Shown: one piece after another, positions 17,206 to 25,127 of the stretch | Layout: each line of letters begins with the position of its first letter | Position numbering within the stretch: position 1 is the first letter of the stretch | Assembly (NCBI RefSeq): GCF_042675705.1 | Contig: NZ_JBHTJJ010000007.1 | Length of the DNA: 64,000 nucleotides | Strand: one strand, 5' to 3' | Source of the DNA: Ruegeria arenilitoris | GTDB lineage: Bacteria; Pseudomonadota; Alphaproteobacteria; Rhodobacterales; Rhodobacteraceae | Translations under genes and position numbers: made by a program | Notes under the pieces: generated by a model | Database searches by the model: none | The model's input: the letters and a program-made list of their open reading frames with translations, nothing else | Told to the model about the DNA's origin: nothing

Positions 17206-17324
17206 GCGCACAATAACGGGTCCTTGCAGTTATTTGTTCTTCCTGCAGTTGTAATGTGACATTGGCATGAACAAATTCGTTGCCCGCCTAAAAATCATGC
17301 AGTAAATCAAGGACCCATTACAAG

Positions 17325-17423
17325 GAAATAGCCCGGCGCAAAATGCACCGGGCCGAGACTGAAAAAACCTTTGGGCAGCTCGCGCGCGGACACTCACACT
17401 CGCAAGATGAGCAGCCTAATCAA
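17325..17423 (-). ncRNA. Candidate small RNA opposite pckA transcription
   Basis: On the minus strand TTGACA (17457-17452) and TACACT (17435-17430), 16 bp apart, form a near-consensus housekeeping promoter with no protein gene downstream. Transcription would start near 17423 and run toward the hairpin GCCCGG...CCGGGC at 17353-17331, followed by the T-rich TATTTCCTT. The predicted product is about 100 nt. I recognise no known RNA family: it lacks tRNA, SRP RNA and obvious 6S features. Both ends are inferred, so boundaries are approximate. Confidence 0.4.
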
Positions 17424-17429
17424 GGCGGT

Positions 17430-17457
17430 AGTGTATTATCAAGGGGATGGGTGTCAA
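17430..17457 (-). promoter_or_regulatory. Sigma-70-like promoter for the candidate sRNA
   Basis: -35 TTGACA (perfect consensus) at 17457-17452, 16-bp spacer, -10 TACACT at 17435-17430, on the minus strand. It is the best housekeeping promoter match I noticed in the window. Confidence 0.5.
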
Positions 17458-17491
17458 CATGAGATATGCCGCGCGATAGGCGACTATCATG

Positions 17492-17503
17492 GGTCATTTG
17501 ACC
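17492..17503. promoter_or_regulatory. Inverted repeat GGTCA-TT-TGACC
   Basis: A perfect 12-bp palindrome-like repeat 44 bp upstream of the ATG at 17547. Its position suits an operator for that small winged-helix gene, possibly autoregulatory. No consensus in my knowledge matches it exactly. Confidence 0.4.
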
Positions 17504-17546
17504 AAGCGGATATCAATTCGTGGCACTGGTAAAATCAGGAATGGAA

Positions 17547-17837
17547 ATGACCGAGATCTCGAAACTGGCGGAACTGCGCAAGTTGATGCAGAGCATGGAA
17601 CGCACGTTGGGGCTCGAAGAGCTTTCTCCGGTAGAGCGTGACATTTATTACGCGGCCGAAGAGCTGTCGAAAGACACGCGCGAAGTCCGGACCTATGGCC
17701 TGATCGAGCACACACTGGTGCAAAGCGTTTCGCGCCCGACCTTCTTCCGCGCCCTCAAGTCGCTCGTACAGAAGGGCTACTTGTCCCAAAGCGGAAACGC
17801 CAACCGGGGACGGTATGTCGTCAACGCCCCGCGTTGA
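17547..17837 (+). CDS. Small winged-helix-like putative DNA-binding protein
   Basis: A 96-residue protein with an N-terminal helical segment rich in Leu and charged residues, then a region (about 28-90) whose pattern SRPTFFRALKSLVQKGYLSQ looks like a recognition helix and wing of a winged-helix domain. I do not recognise the family. The ATG at 17547 has AGGA six bases upstream; an ATG at 17541 and a GTG at 17520 are in frame but less well placed. It lies 32 bp before a membrane protein gene, probably in the same transcript. A GGTCA/TGACC repeat upstream may be its operator. Confidence 0.65.
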   Translation: MTEISKLAELRKLMQSMERTLGLEELSPVERDIYYAAEELSKDTREVRTYGLIEHTLVQSVSRPTFFRALKSLVQKGYLSQSGNANRGRYVVNAPR

Positions 17838-17869
17838 CCGCTGAGCAGACCTAAAAGAAGCATGGCATT

Positions 17870-18412
17870 ATGCGATCGTGGGCCTCTGACACGTTTTTTG
17901 CTTCGTTGGCCTATATCGGCGCATCGTTTCTGACCTTTTGGGTTCTGATGCCCATGCAGAACGTGTTCTTTCCAGAGTACCCCAGCCGCGCCAGCCTGTT
18001 ATTTCTTCCGCACGGCGTGCGGGTCCTTGCGGCGTGGCTCTTGGGGTGGCGTGCGATACTTGCCATGCTGCCCGGTGTCTTTCTGGTTTTCGCGACACTC
18101 GGTGGCTCGGACGTTTTCCTGACAAGCCGCCTGCTGGCCATCTTGATCGCGGTCACGACGGCCCCGGCCATATTCTATTTGTTGAAATGGCTGGGGTGGG
18201 ATCTGTTTCCCGCCGCTGACCGGGCGCCCTGCTGGGCCTGCATCATGGGGGTCGGGGTCATCACGTCAATCCTGGTGTCCGGCCTGACCAACCTGGCTTT
18301 TGGCAGCGCGACGGCCGAGTACTTTGCCTTTTTGATCGGCGATCTGTCGGGGCTGCTGTTCTTGATGTTCGGACTGTTTTTTGCCTTCCGCTATTTTGAG
18401 CCCAAGGGTTGA
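17870..18412 (+). CDS. Integral membrane protein, function unknown
   Basis: A 180-residue hydrophobic protein with about five membrane segments. The stretch LLFLPHGVRVLAAWLLGWRA recalls the start of MASE1-type sensory membrane domains, but there is no output domain attached. It follows the small winged-helix gene by 32 bp and ends 4 bp before the convergent TSUP permease gene. It could be a partner or target of that regulator. No transport or enzyme motif is visible. Confidence 0.6.
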   Translation: MRSWASDTFFASLAYIGASFLTFWVLMPMQNVFFPEYPSRASLLFLPHGVRVLAAWLLGWRAILAMLPGVFLVFATLGGSDVFLTSRLLAILIAVTTAPAIFYLLKWLGWDLFPAADRAPCWACIMGVGVITSILVSGLTNLAFGSATAEYFAFLIGDLSGLLFLMFGLFFAFRYFEPKG

Positions 18413-18416
18413 GCTT

Positions 18417-19181
18417 TCAACCGAACACCCCCCTGCGCAGCAAGTTCGCACCTGCGATCATCAGAACCAACAAAGTCGCCTTGCGGAACGTGGCCTGATC
18501 AATCCGATCATGCATCCGCAACCCCAGCCACATGCCGGCCAAAGCCGGAAGGGTCAGTGCAGCCGAGAACGGCACGGTTTCAGCCCGCAACACGCCTGAT
18601 CCAATATGCGCCACGACCAGAGCCAAAGCTCCCAAGCCATAGATCACGCCCTGAATGCGCAATTGTTCGGATTTGGGGGTATTCAGCGCAGTCAGATAGG
18701 CAACGGTCGGAGGTCCCCAAACGGCTGATATGCCGCCAATGAACCCGGTAACCGCACCGACCGCGGCCTCGATCTTTGGCGATTGCTCAGACAGGCTCAG
18801 TTTCACGCCCAGCAGTTGGATCGTGGCAAAGAACGTGACGGGAATTCCGATCATCAGAAGGAAAGCCTGCGATGGAACCAAGCTGATCAGCTGAGCGCTC
18901 CCCAGCAGAAAGACCAGCCCGACGGAAAGAAAGACCCGGAACTGCCGGATCGAAGACATCGCTGCCGCGCGTCCTTCTCTCAAGGCCTGGATCCCGTTCG
19001 TCACAACTGTTGGTAGGATCAGCCCGGCCAGCGCAAGCTGGGGCGGCAGCATCATGCTGAGCCCTGAAATCAGGACCATCGGCATGGCGAAACCGACCAT
19101 GCCTTTCACCGCTCCGGCCAGAAAGGCGACCGCGAACGCAAGGCAGAGTTCGGGCAGGGACATCAAAGAAAAAAGATCCAT
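18417..19181 (-). CDS. TSUP family permease (TauE/SafE)
   Basis: A 254-residue membrane protein with about eight hydrophobic segments arranged as two similar halves. It opens with FAVAFLAGAVKGMVGFAMPM and has a second GAVTGFIGGISAVWGPP block, the TSUP hallmark. Members move sulfite, sulfoacetate or other organic anions across the inner membrane. The substrate cannot be read from sequence; roseobacters use such exporters in taurine and isethionate breakdown, but no sulfonate genes lie nearby. It is divergent from mcd. Confidence 0.87.
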   Translation of the reverse strand: MDLFSLMSLPELCLAFAVAFLAGAVKGMVGFAMPMVLISGLSMMLPPQLALAGLILPTVVTNGIQALREGRAAAMSSIRQFRVFLSVGLVFLLGSAQLISLVPSQAFLLMIGIPVTFFATIQLLGVKLSLSEQSPKIEAAVGAVTGFIGGISAVWGPPTVAYLTALNTPKSEQLRIQGVIYGLGALALVVAHIGSGVLRAETVPFSAALTLPALAGMWLGLRMHDRIDQATFRKATLLVLMIAGANLLRRGVFG

Positions 19182-19218
19182 TGACCCTACATATCACCGC
19201 AGATTTTCTCTGCATCGC

Positions 19219-19288
19219 AAAATTCGTTACGTAATTTTTGGACTTTTTCGACGCTATTTGTGTATTTTTGTTGCGCTGCACGTGCAGC
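19219..19288. promoter_or_regulatory. Two palindromes in the TSUP/mcd intergenic region
   Basis: The 144-bp region between the divergent TSUP gene and mcd contains AAAATT-N8-AATTTT (19219-19238), with TTACGTAA (19227-19234) inside it, and the perfect 14-bp palindrome GCTGCACGTGCAGC (19275-19288). The second lies 38 bp before the mcd start, where a repressor or activator could control transcription. I cannot assign either to a known regulator. Confidence 0.5.
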
Positions 19289-19325
19289 ATGATATGACCA
19301 GACGACCCAGCAAAGGACGTGATTC

Positions 19326-21017
19326 ATGGCCCATGACGGACAAGATATGACGAACATGACTTCTCAGCCGGTTCTGCCTGATCTTCTGACCCTGACGGGG
19401 GCCGCGCTGCCAGCGGTTCAGTCCGTCTTTGACCGGGCGCGCGATGCGGTGCGCGAGATGGTCTCGGCCGAGGGTCGCGTCTCGGGCGCTTTGGTCGAGG
19501 CGAACCAGACCGCCGCGCATGGGCTGGCGTGGCTGGCCACCTACAACCAGTCGCTGCAGCAGATGCAGAAATGGGCCGAGGCGCTGGACGCCCAGGGCAA
19601 GTTCGGCGAGATGGAGCAGTTGCTGCACCAGATCGCCTTTGGCGAATATCTGCACCAGGTCGCCGGCGGCATCCCGATGAACCAGGGCGAGGTCGTGCGC
19701 CTGCAGGATCTGGGGCTGGGTTGGGATGCGCTGTCGGGCTTCCAATGCGCCGAGGTGCAAACTCTGATGGCACAGGCCAACAGCCAGGCCGCGCGCAGCC
19801 GACTGGTTCAGCTGATGCAAGACCAATCCGGGGCCACCATGTTCGGCGCCTCGGGCCTGGATGAAGAGCTTGAGATGATCCGCGAGCAGTTCCGCCGCTA
19901 TGCGCTGGATCGGGTCGAGCCAAACGCCCATGAATGGCACCTGAAGGACGAGCTGATCCCGATGGAAATCATCGAGGAACTGGCCGAGATGGGCGTATTC
20001 GGCCTGACCATCCCCGAGGAATATGGCGGGTTCGGCCTGTCCAAGGCGTCGATGTGCGTGGTCTCCGAAGAACTGTCGCGCGGCTATATCGGCGTGGGCA
20101 GCCTGGGCACCCGGTCTGAGATCGCGGCCGAGCTGATCATCGCGGGCGGCACCGACGACCAAAAGGCCCAATGGCTGCCCAAGATCGCCAGCGCCGAGAT
20201 CCTGCCCACCGCCGTGTTCACCGAACCCAACACCGGCTCGGACCTTGGCAGCCTGCGCACCCGCGCGGTCAAGGACGAAAACGGTGACTACAAGATCACC
20301 GGCAACAAGACCTGGATCACACATGCCGCACGCACCCATGTTATGACACTGTTGGCACGCACCGATCCCGAAACCACCGATCATCGCGGGTTGTCGATGT
20401 TCCTGGCCGAAAAGACGCCCGGCACCGACGACAACCCCTTCCCCACCCCCGGCATGACCGGCGGCGAGATCGAAGTGCTGGGCTACCGCGGCATGAAGGA
20501 ATACGAGCTGGCCTTCGACGGCTTCCACGTCAAGGGCGAGAACCTGCTTGGCGGTGAGGAAGGCAAGGGCTTCAAGCAGCTCATGGAAACCTTCGAATCC
20601 GCGCGTATCCAGACCGCCGCCCGCGCCATCGGCGTGGCCCAAAGCGCGCTGGACATCGCCATGCAATACGCGCAGGAACGCAAACAGTTCGGCAAGGCCC
20701 TGATCAACTTCCCGCGCGTATCCGGCAAGCTGGCGATGATGGCGGTCGAGATCATGATCGCCCGTCAGCTGACCTATTTCAGCGCCTGGGAGAAGGACAA
20801 TGGCCACCGCTGCGACCTCGAGGCCGGGATGGCCAAGCTGCTGGGCGCACGCGTCGCATGGGCGGCGGCCGACAACGGTTTGCAGATCCACGGCGGCAAC
20901 GGCTTTGCGCTGGAATACAAGATCAGCCGGGTGCTGTGCGACGCCCGTATCCTGAACATCTTTGAAGGTGCTGCCGAGATTCAGGCGCAAGTCATCGCGC
21001 GGCGTCTGCTGGCCTGA
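19326..21017 (+). CDS. mcd: (2S)-methylsuccinyl-CoA dehydrogenase
   Basis: A 563-residue acyl-CoA dehydrogenase whose extra N-terminal domain of about 170 residues, before the usual catalytic core, is the feature of methylsuccinyl-CoA dehydrogenase. The core carries AVFTEPNTGSDL for FAD binding, YAQERKQFGKAL and a C-terminal FEGAAEIQ with the likely catalytic base Glu547. It oxidises methylsuccinyl-CoA to mesaconyl-CoA in the ethylmalonyl-CoA pathway of acetate assimilation and passes electrons to ETF. The ATG at 19326 follows AAAGGA. A strong terminator closes the gene. The pathway's ccr and ecm genes, often adjacent in relatives, are not next to it here. Confidence 0.85.
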   Translation: MAHDGQDMTNMTSQPVLPDLLTLTGAALPAVQSVFDRARDAVREMVSAEGRVSGALVEANQTAAHGLAWLATYNQSLQQMQKWAEALDAQGKFGEMEQLLHQIAFGEYLHQVAGGIPMNQGEVVRLQDLGLGWDALSGFQCAEVQTLMAQANSQAARSRLVQLMQDQSGATMFGASGLDEELEMIREQFRRYALDRVEPNAHEWHLKDELIPMEIIEELAEMGVFGLTIPEEYGGFGLSKASMCVVSEELSRGYIGVGSLGTRSEIAAELIIAGGTDDQKAQWLPKIASAEILPTAVFTEPNTGSDLGSLRTRAVKDENGDYKITGNKTWITHAARTHVMTLLARTDPETTDHRGLSMFLAEKTPGTDDNPFPTPGMTGGEIEVLGYRGMKEYELAFDGFHVKGENLLGGEEGKGFKQLMETFESARIQTAARAIGVAQSALDIAMQYAQERKQFGKALINFPRVSGKLAMMAVEIMIARQLTYFSAWEKDNGHRCDLEAGMAKLLGARVAWAAADNGLQIHGGNGFALEYKISRVLCDARILNIFEGAAEIQAQVIARRLLA

Positions 21018-21046
21018 GCGCCCGCCCGTCGCGGTTTCCCCAACTT

Positions 21047-21076
21047 GACCCGGCCCAGCGCCGGGTCTTTTCTTTT
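21047..21076 (+). terminator. Intrinsic terminator of mcd
   Basis: GACCCGGC-N5-GCCGGGTC (21047-21067) followed by TTTTCTTTT, 29 bp after the mcd stop. A textbook factor-independent terminator. Confidence 0.9.
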
Positions 21077-21262
21077 GTACAAATCAAACAGGTTCTCGGG
21101 CCCCGATCTTCCGGATTGTACATCCCTGATCTGGACCGTACGCTCCGGCGGAGAACAAAATATGCCTTGGGTTCAGGCACCGGTTTCGGCTAAGTAGCCT
21201 GCGAACCGCATCATGCTGCGCCGCCGCAATGCAGATGCCCGAACAAGCCTTGCGGAGAAACC

Positions 21263-21790
21263 ATGGCGCGCTTTCTGATCCTTGTTCTTGGCCTGTTGAT
21301 CGCGGGATGCAGCACGCCGTCCGGCACGACCTCGGGCGATGTTGCCGGTCTGACCCGCGCCATTCAGAACCTCGGCCCCGATGTCGATCCGCAGGAAGCC
21401 GCCCGCGCGGCGCAGATCGCCCATGACTATGCGCTGCAGCTGAGGGCCGAGTACCGGGTCACCGATCCGGCGATCATCCACAACGCCAAGGTCATCAACG
21501 GTTTTCGCGAACGCGGGCTGTGCAATGATTGGGCCGAGGACATCCTGAAGCGGCTGCGGCAAGAGAATTTCCGCACGCTGGACCTGCACTGGATCACCTC
21601 GCCGCCGACCCCGTTCCGGATCATCCACCATTCCGCCGCGATCAGCGCCAAGGGCGACGGCCCCTATGACGCGATCGTGCTGGACGGCTGGCGCAACGGG
21701 GGTGACCTGTTCTGGGCGCGGGTGCGCGAGGACACGCGCTATAACTGGCGCCCTCGGATGGAGGTACGCGCCGAACTGCTGGCGCAATGA
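21263..21790 (+). CDS. Conserved hypothetical lipoprotein
   Basis: A 175-residue protein with signal peptide and lipobox LIAGC, lipidated Cys16. The mature part is mostly helical at first (about 35-60) and then has a mixed region with GLCNDWAEDILKRL and DLHWITSP. The spacing of Cys, His and Asp/Asn residues (CNDW, HWI, HHSAA, DAIVLDGWR) recalls a papain/transglutaminase-like fold, but I cannot confirm a catalytic triad. It lies 25 bp before the META-domain gene, so the two may be co-transcribed. Confidence 0.68.
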   Translation: MARFLILVLGLLIAGCSTPSGTTSGDVAGLTRAIQNLGPDVDPQEAARAAQIAHDYALQLRAEYRVTDPAIIHNAKVINGFRERGLCNDWAEDILKRLRQENFRTLDLHWITSPPTPFRIIHHSAAISAKGDGPYDAIVLDGWRNGGDLFWARVREDTRYNWRPRMEVRAELLAQ

Positions 21791-21815
21791 CGCCAAGTCG
21801 CGATAGAAAGCCCTC

Positions 21816-22208
21816 ATGCTGCGTCTGATCCTGATCCTGCCCGCCCTTGCCCTGTTGCAATGCGACCGCGACGAAAGTGTCGCCGCCTACGGCGCGGCCG
21901 ACCGCACCTGGGTGCTGCAGGAAGTCAACGGCCAGCCCTATGAGGCCAGCGCCCTGCTGCGCTTTCCCGAAGACGGCAGGATTGCCGGAAACGCACCCTG
22001 CAACAGCTACTCGGGCACATTGACCGCGCCCTATCCGTGGTTCGAAATCACCGACCTGACCGCCACCCGTGCCGCCTGCGCCGGGCTTGAGGCCGAAGGA
22101 TTCTATTTCGCCGCGCTGCTGGCGATGACGCAGTCCGAGGTGTCGGGCGACGTGCTGATCCTGCGCAACGAGGACGGGTACGAGATGGTTTTCAAAGCCG
22201 CCGAGTGA
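21816..22208 (+). CDS. META-domain (HslJ-like) envelope protein
   Basis: A 130-residue protein with an N-terminal signal and one META domain (about residues 28-128), recognised from WVLQEVNGQPY, NAPCNSYSGTL and the ATRAAC block. HslJ in E. coli is an outer-membrane heat-inducible protein; related domains occur in many secreted proteins of unknown function. A Cys16 in ALLQC could be a lipidation site, but Gln before it is unusual. Its 3' end overlaps the convergent recO gene by 17 bp. Confidence 0.8.
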   Translation: MLRLILILPALALLQCDRDESVAAYGAADRTWVLQEVNGQPYEASALLRFPEDGRIAGNAPCNSYSGTLTAPYPWFEITDLTATRAACAGLEAEGFYFAALLAMTQSEVSGDVLILRNEDGYEMVFKAAE

Positions 22209-22917
22209 ACTGATCCACAAAGCGGTCGCGGGCCTCGGGCAGCGGCGTGTGACCCAGCGATGGCGCCACGCGATGCGCCAGGAAATAGCCGGTCGTGCGC
22301 AGCCCGGCGGCGATCTCGCCATCCGGGGCGGCCCCCTGCCCGCGCAGCACCGGCGGCAGAGGCAGCAGCCGGTCGGCCCAATCCTCGGCGCCTTCGGCAC
22401 TGACCGCCCGGCCGGTCTTAGGCGAGACATAGGCCAGCCCTTCGGTGGTGCCGGTCACGGCGCAGCGGGTCAGGTCCAGCCCAAAGCCCAGTTCTTCAAG
22501 CAGGGCCAGCTCCCAGCGCAGGTAAGCCAGCGGCCAGATCTCGTCCTGGCCCAGCAGATCCATCAGCTGTTCCGTCTGCCAATAGATGCCGGGGTGCGGT
22601 TCGCGTTCGGGCAGGCAGAAGGACAGCAGCGCCACGACCGCGTTCAGCCCCGACAGCGCCAGCCGCCCCGAAAACGCCGCCGCCGCGCGCGAGCGCAGCG
22701 GCTCGACCAGGAAGGTGCCGATATGTTCCTGCAATCGCGCCCGCCACAGCACGTCCAACTGCGCGCCGGGTTGCAGGATGGGCGCGATCTTGCGGCTGGC
22801 ACCCCCGCGCACCACGCCCGCATGTCGGCCATGGGTTTCGGTGAACACCTCGATGATGGCCGCGGTTTCGCCGTGGCGGCGGGCGGTCAGAAGAATGCCA
22901 TGGTCGCGCCAGTCCAT
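22192..22917 (-). CDS. recO: DNA repair protein RecO
   Basis: A 241-residue RecO, which helps load RecA on SSB-coated single-stranded DNA and anneals complementary strands. The N-terminal OB-fold opens with MDWRDHGILLTARRHGETAA and continues with HAGVVRGGASRK. The C-terminal helical part is typical of RecO. I chose the ATG at 22917 over a long upstream in-frame extension, which has no family counterpart. In related genomes recO follows era and the DUF1491 gene; here the haemolysin-III-type gene lies between them. Confidence 0.88.
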   Translation of the reverse strand: MDWRDHGILLTARRHGETAAIIEVFTETHGRHAGVVRGGASRKIAPILQPGAQLDVLWRARLQEHIGTFLVEPLRSRAAAAFSGRLALSGLNAVVALLSFCLPEREPHPGIYWQTEQLMDLLGQDEIWPLAYLRWELALLEELGFGLDLTRCAVTGTTEGLAYVSPKTGRAVSAEGAEDWADRLLPLPPVLRGQGAAPDGEIAAGLRTTGYFLAHRVAPSLGHTPLPEARDRFVDQFTRRL

Positions 22918-23076
22918 GCGGGGCCCTTGGGTTGCCTTGAGGTCGCGTCGGACCGCGACGGTAGAGCGCGGCGCGGCAAGAAGCAAATTCAATCGAAGGA
23001 CGCCGACTGACGTGTCGGAATTGTGGACTTGGACCCAGGGCGATATTACCCAGAACAGGCAGCCACGAGACCAGAC

Positions 23077-23724
23077 ATGACCGACGCGACCTTTCCCAGT
23101 TTCAACCCTGCCTTCCGCCGCGCGGACATGACGGTGCATTCAGTGGGCCTGGCGTTGATCTTGATTGCGGGCGGCTTGCTGGTGGCTAAGGCGGCAACCC
23201 ATCTGCAAGCCGCGCTGGTGGCCGCCGTCGTGGTTTACGTCCTGTGTGCGCTGGCGTCGAACCTGGCGTCCTGGGCCTATCACTTTCTACCGCTGCACGA
23301 GCAGCGAACACTGCTGCGGCGCATCGACCACGCCGCGATCTATCCCAGCATTACGGGCACCTTCACGCCATTCTTCGTTCTGGCTGGCACGCCCTGGACC
23401 CTGGGTCTGCTGGTGGTGTGCTGGGCGCTGACGGCAGTGGCGGTCTGGAACAAGATCACCAACGAGACGGTGAAATCTCGCTGGTCAACCGCATCCTATC
23501 TGGGGTTGGGCGCGCTGGGGCTGCTGGCCCTGCCCGACCTACGGGGCGTACCGGTGGCGACGTTGTGGTGCATTCTGGCCGGGTCCGGCTGCTATGTGAT
23601 CGGAACCGCGTTCTACGCCCGCAAGACGCTGCCCTACCGCTACGCGATCTGGCATATCTGGGTGAACCTGGGCGGGATCGCCATGTTCGCGGGCGTCTGG
23701 CTGGCGCTGTCGCCTTTGTGGTAA
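23077..23724 (+). CDS. Haemolysin III / PAQR family membrane protein
   Basis: A 215-residue seven-helix membrane protein of the PAQR/HlyIII family. Motifs match the probable metal site: the early VHSVGLAL, the Ser/Tyr/His cluster SNLASWAYHF, RIDHAAIYPSITGTFTP and the late AIWHIWVNLGG. Eukaryotic relatives are adiponectin-receptor ceramidases. Bacterial members affect membrane composition, and the old haemolysin name is not good evidence of toxicity. The ATG at 23077 is chosen because it precedes the first conserved part. It lies convergent to the DUF1491-era pair. Confidence 0.85.
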   Translation: MTDATFPSFNPAFRRADMTVHSVGLALILIAGGLLVAKAATHLQAALVAAVVVYVLCALASNLASWAYHFLPLHEQRTLLRRIDHAAIYPSITGTFTPFFVLAGTPWTLGLLVVCWALTAVAVWNKITNETVKSRWSTASYLGLGALGLLALPDLRGVPVATLWCILAGSGCYVIGTAFYARKTLPYRYAIWHIWVNLGGIAMFAGVWLALSPLW

Positions 23725-23731
23725 GGCAGCC

Positions 23732-24061
23732 CTAGTCCAGCCCCTCTTCGTTCAACAGATGCCGGCCTTGCCGGTCTTCGACCTCGATCACCCAGAGGTC
23801 GGGGTCAAAGCTGCGCTGACGGGCGATGGCCTCGTCCACCTCGGCCTCGGGACCTTTGGCCAGCTCGATCCATTTGCGCGCGCCGCTGAGCAGGTCGAAG
23901 CTGCGCTGAAAGGCGGTGGCATTTCCGTCGAGCGTGTTGAGCTTGACCAGAACCGCGCCGGCAGTGTCGTCGCCATGGCTTACGACGTAGGCGGGGATCT
24001 CGTGCAGGCGCAGCCGGGCCAGGTAGGCGTGGACCCAGAACTCGGCCGTCAGCCGGGTCAT
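23732..24061 (-). CDS. DUF1491 family protein
   Basis: A 109-residue protein, MTRLTAEFWVHAYLARL then IPAYVVSHGDDTAGAVLVK, matching the alphaproteobacterial DUF1491 family. No catalytic function is known. It overlaps era by four bases (ATGA), so its expression is translationally coupled to this essential GTPase, and the pairing with era is common in related genomes. That suggests, but does not show, a part in ribosome maturation. Confidence 0.85.
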   Translation of the reverse strand: MTRLTAEFWVHAYLARLRLHEIPAYVVSHGDDTAGAVLVKLNTLDGNATAFQRSFDLLSGARKWIELAKGPEAEVDEAIARQRSFDPDLWVIEVEDRQGRHLLNEEGLD

Positions 24062-24966
24062 GCGTTGCCGTCTTTGAAATCCAGCCCCATTTCCGAGTAG
24101 CGCTCGGCCTCTTCCAGCCAGTTGGGCCGGACCTTCACCTGCAGGAACAGGTGGACCTTGCGATCAAGGAATTCCTCCAACTCGGCCCGGGCGGCCTGGC
24201 TGACGGCCTTGATCGTCTCGCCGCGCTTGCCCAGCACGATGCCCTTGTGGCCGTCGCGCATGACATAGATGATCTGGTCGATCTTGGCCGAGCCATCCTT
24301 GCGCTCTTCCCAGTTCTCGGTCTCGACCGTCAGCTGATAGGGCAGTTCCTGATGCAGGCGCAGGGTCAGCTTCTCGCGCGTGATCTCGGCCGCGATCATG
24401 CGCAGCGGCAGATCGGCGATCTGGTCTTCGGGGTAGAGCCAGGGGCCTTCGGGCAGATGCTGTGCGAGCCATTTGCGCAGGTCATCGACGCCGTGGCCCT
24501 TCTCGGCCGATATCATGAAGGTTTCGGCAAAAGGAAAACGGTCATTCAGGTCGCGGGTCAGTGACAGCAGCGCGGGGGCCTCGACCCGGTCGATCTTGTT
24601 GATCGCCAGCGCCACCTTGCGGCCCTGCGCGATCTCGGACAGGCCATCCAGGATGCGCTCGACGCCCTCGGTGAGGCCGCGATGCGCCTCGACCATCAGC
24701 ACGATGACGTCGGCATCGGCCGCCCCGCCCCATGCCGCCGCGACCATCGCGCGGTCAAGCCGGCGGCGGGGTTTGAACAGGCCGGGCGTGTCGACGAAAA
24801 CCAGTTGCGATTCGCCCTCCATGGCGACGCCGCGAATGCGCGCGCGCGTGGTCTGCACCTTGTGCGTCACGATCGAGACCTTGGCCCCGACCATGCGGTT
24901 CAGAAGGGTGGATTTGCCTGCATTGGGCTCTCCGATCAGGGCGATGAATCCGGCGCGTGTCGTCAT
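24058..24966 (-). CDS. era: GTPase Era
   Basis: A 302-residue Era, the GTPase that binds the 3' end of 16S rRNA and aids 30S subunit assembly. The G motifs are visible: G1 GEPNAGKST, G3 DTPG, G4 NKID. The C-terminal KH domain carries VLGKRGETIKAVS. The ATG at 24966 is the only sensible start. Normally era follows rnc directly. Here a plus-strand multicopper oxidase separates them, so era probably has its own promoter in the 161-bp region 24967-25127. Confidence 0.96.
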   Translation of the reverse strand: MTTRAGFIALIGEPNAGKSTLLNRMVGAKVSIVTHKVQTTRARIRGVAMEGESQLVFVDTPGLFKPRRRLDRAMVAAAWGGAADADVIVLMVEAHRGLTEGVERILDGLSEIAQGRKVALAINKIDRVEAPALLSLTRDLNDRFPFAETFMISAEKGHGVDDLRKWLAQHLPEGPWLYPEDQIADLPLRMIAAEITREKLTLRLHQELPYQLTVETENWEERKDGSAKIDQIIYVMRDGHKGIVLGKRGETIKAVSQAARAELEEFLDRKVHLFLQVKVRPNWLEEAERYSEMGLDFKDGNA

Positions 24967-25127
24967 GGTGTGGTGATCCTGTTTTCAAGTGCGCATCCCT
25001 ATCGCAGAAAGGCACAGCGGGCCAGAGGCATTTGTCGCATTGCCGAGCCGGTACGGGAGTGGCAGGACAGGCGCACAGGCCAAGCCGATCCCAGCCAGGC
25101 CGCAGACCCGCATCTTGAGGATCAGGC

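Larger units (their letters stand above)
17172..17546. other. Non-coding region between pckA and a small regulator gene
   Basis: This 375-bp stretch has no protein gene that I can support. It is less GC-rich than its surroundings and contains, left to right, the pckA stem-loop (17180-17205), a second hairpin (17331-17353), a minus-strand promoter-like sequence (17430-17457), and the inverted repeat GGTCATTTGACC (17492-17503) just before the next gene. The promoter and second hairpin delimit a possible small RNA of about 100 nt on the minus strand. Confidence 0.55.

Noticed and set aside
15519..17213. A 564-codon open frame on the minus strand opposite pckA
   Set aside because: pckA on the plus strand has complete family motifs and a good ribosome-binding site. 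The antisense frame is low-complexity and His/Gly/Arg/Gln-rich, as expected of a shadow.
17370..17470. A tRNA gene in the non-coding region after pckA
   Set aside because: No T-loop (GTTCRA) or cloverleaf pairing could be formed on either strand. A small RNA is the better explanation.
19254..20990. A 578-codon open frame opposite mcd
   Set aside because: The mcd frame is a complete acyl-CoA dehydrogenase. The antisense product has no recognisable domain.
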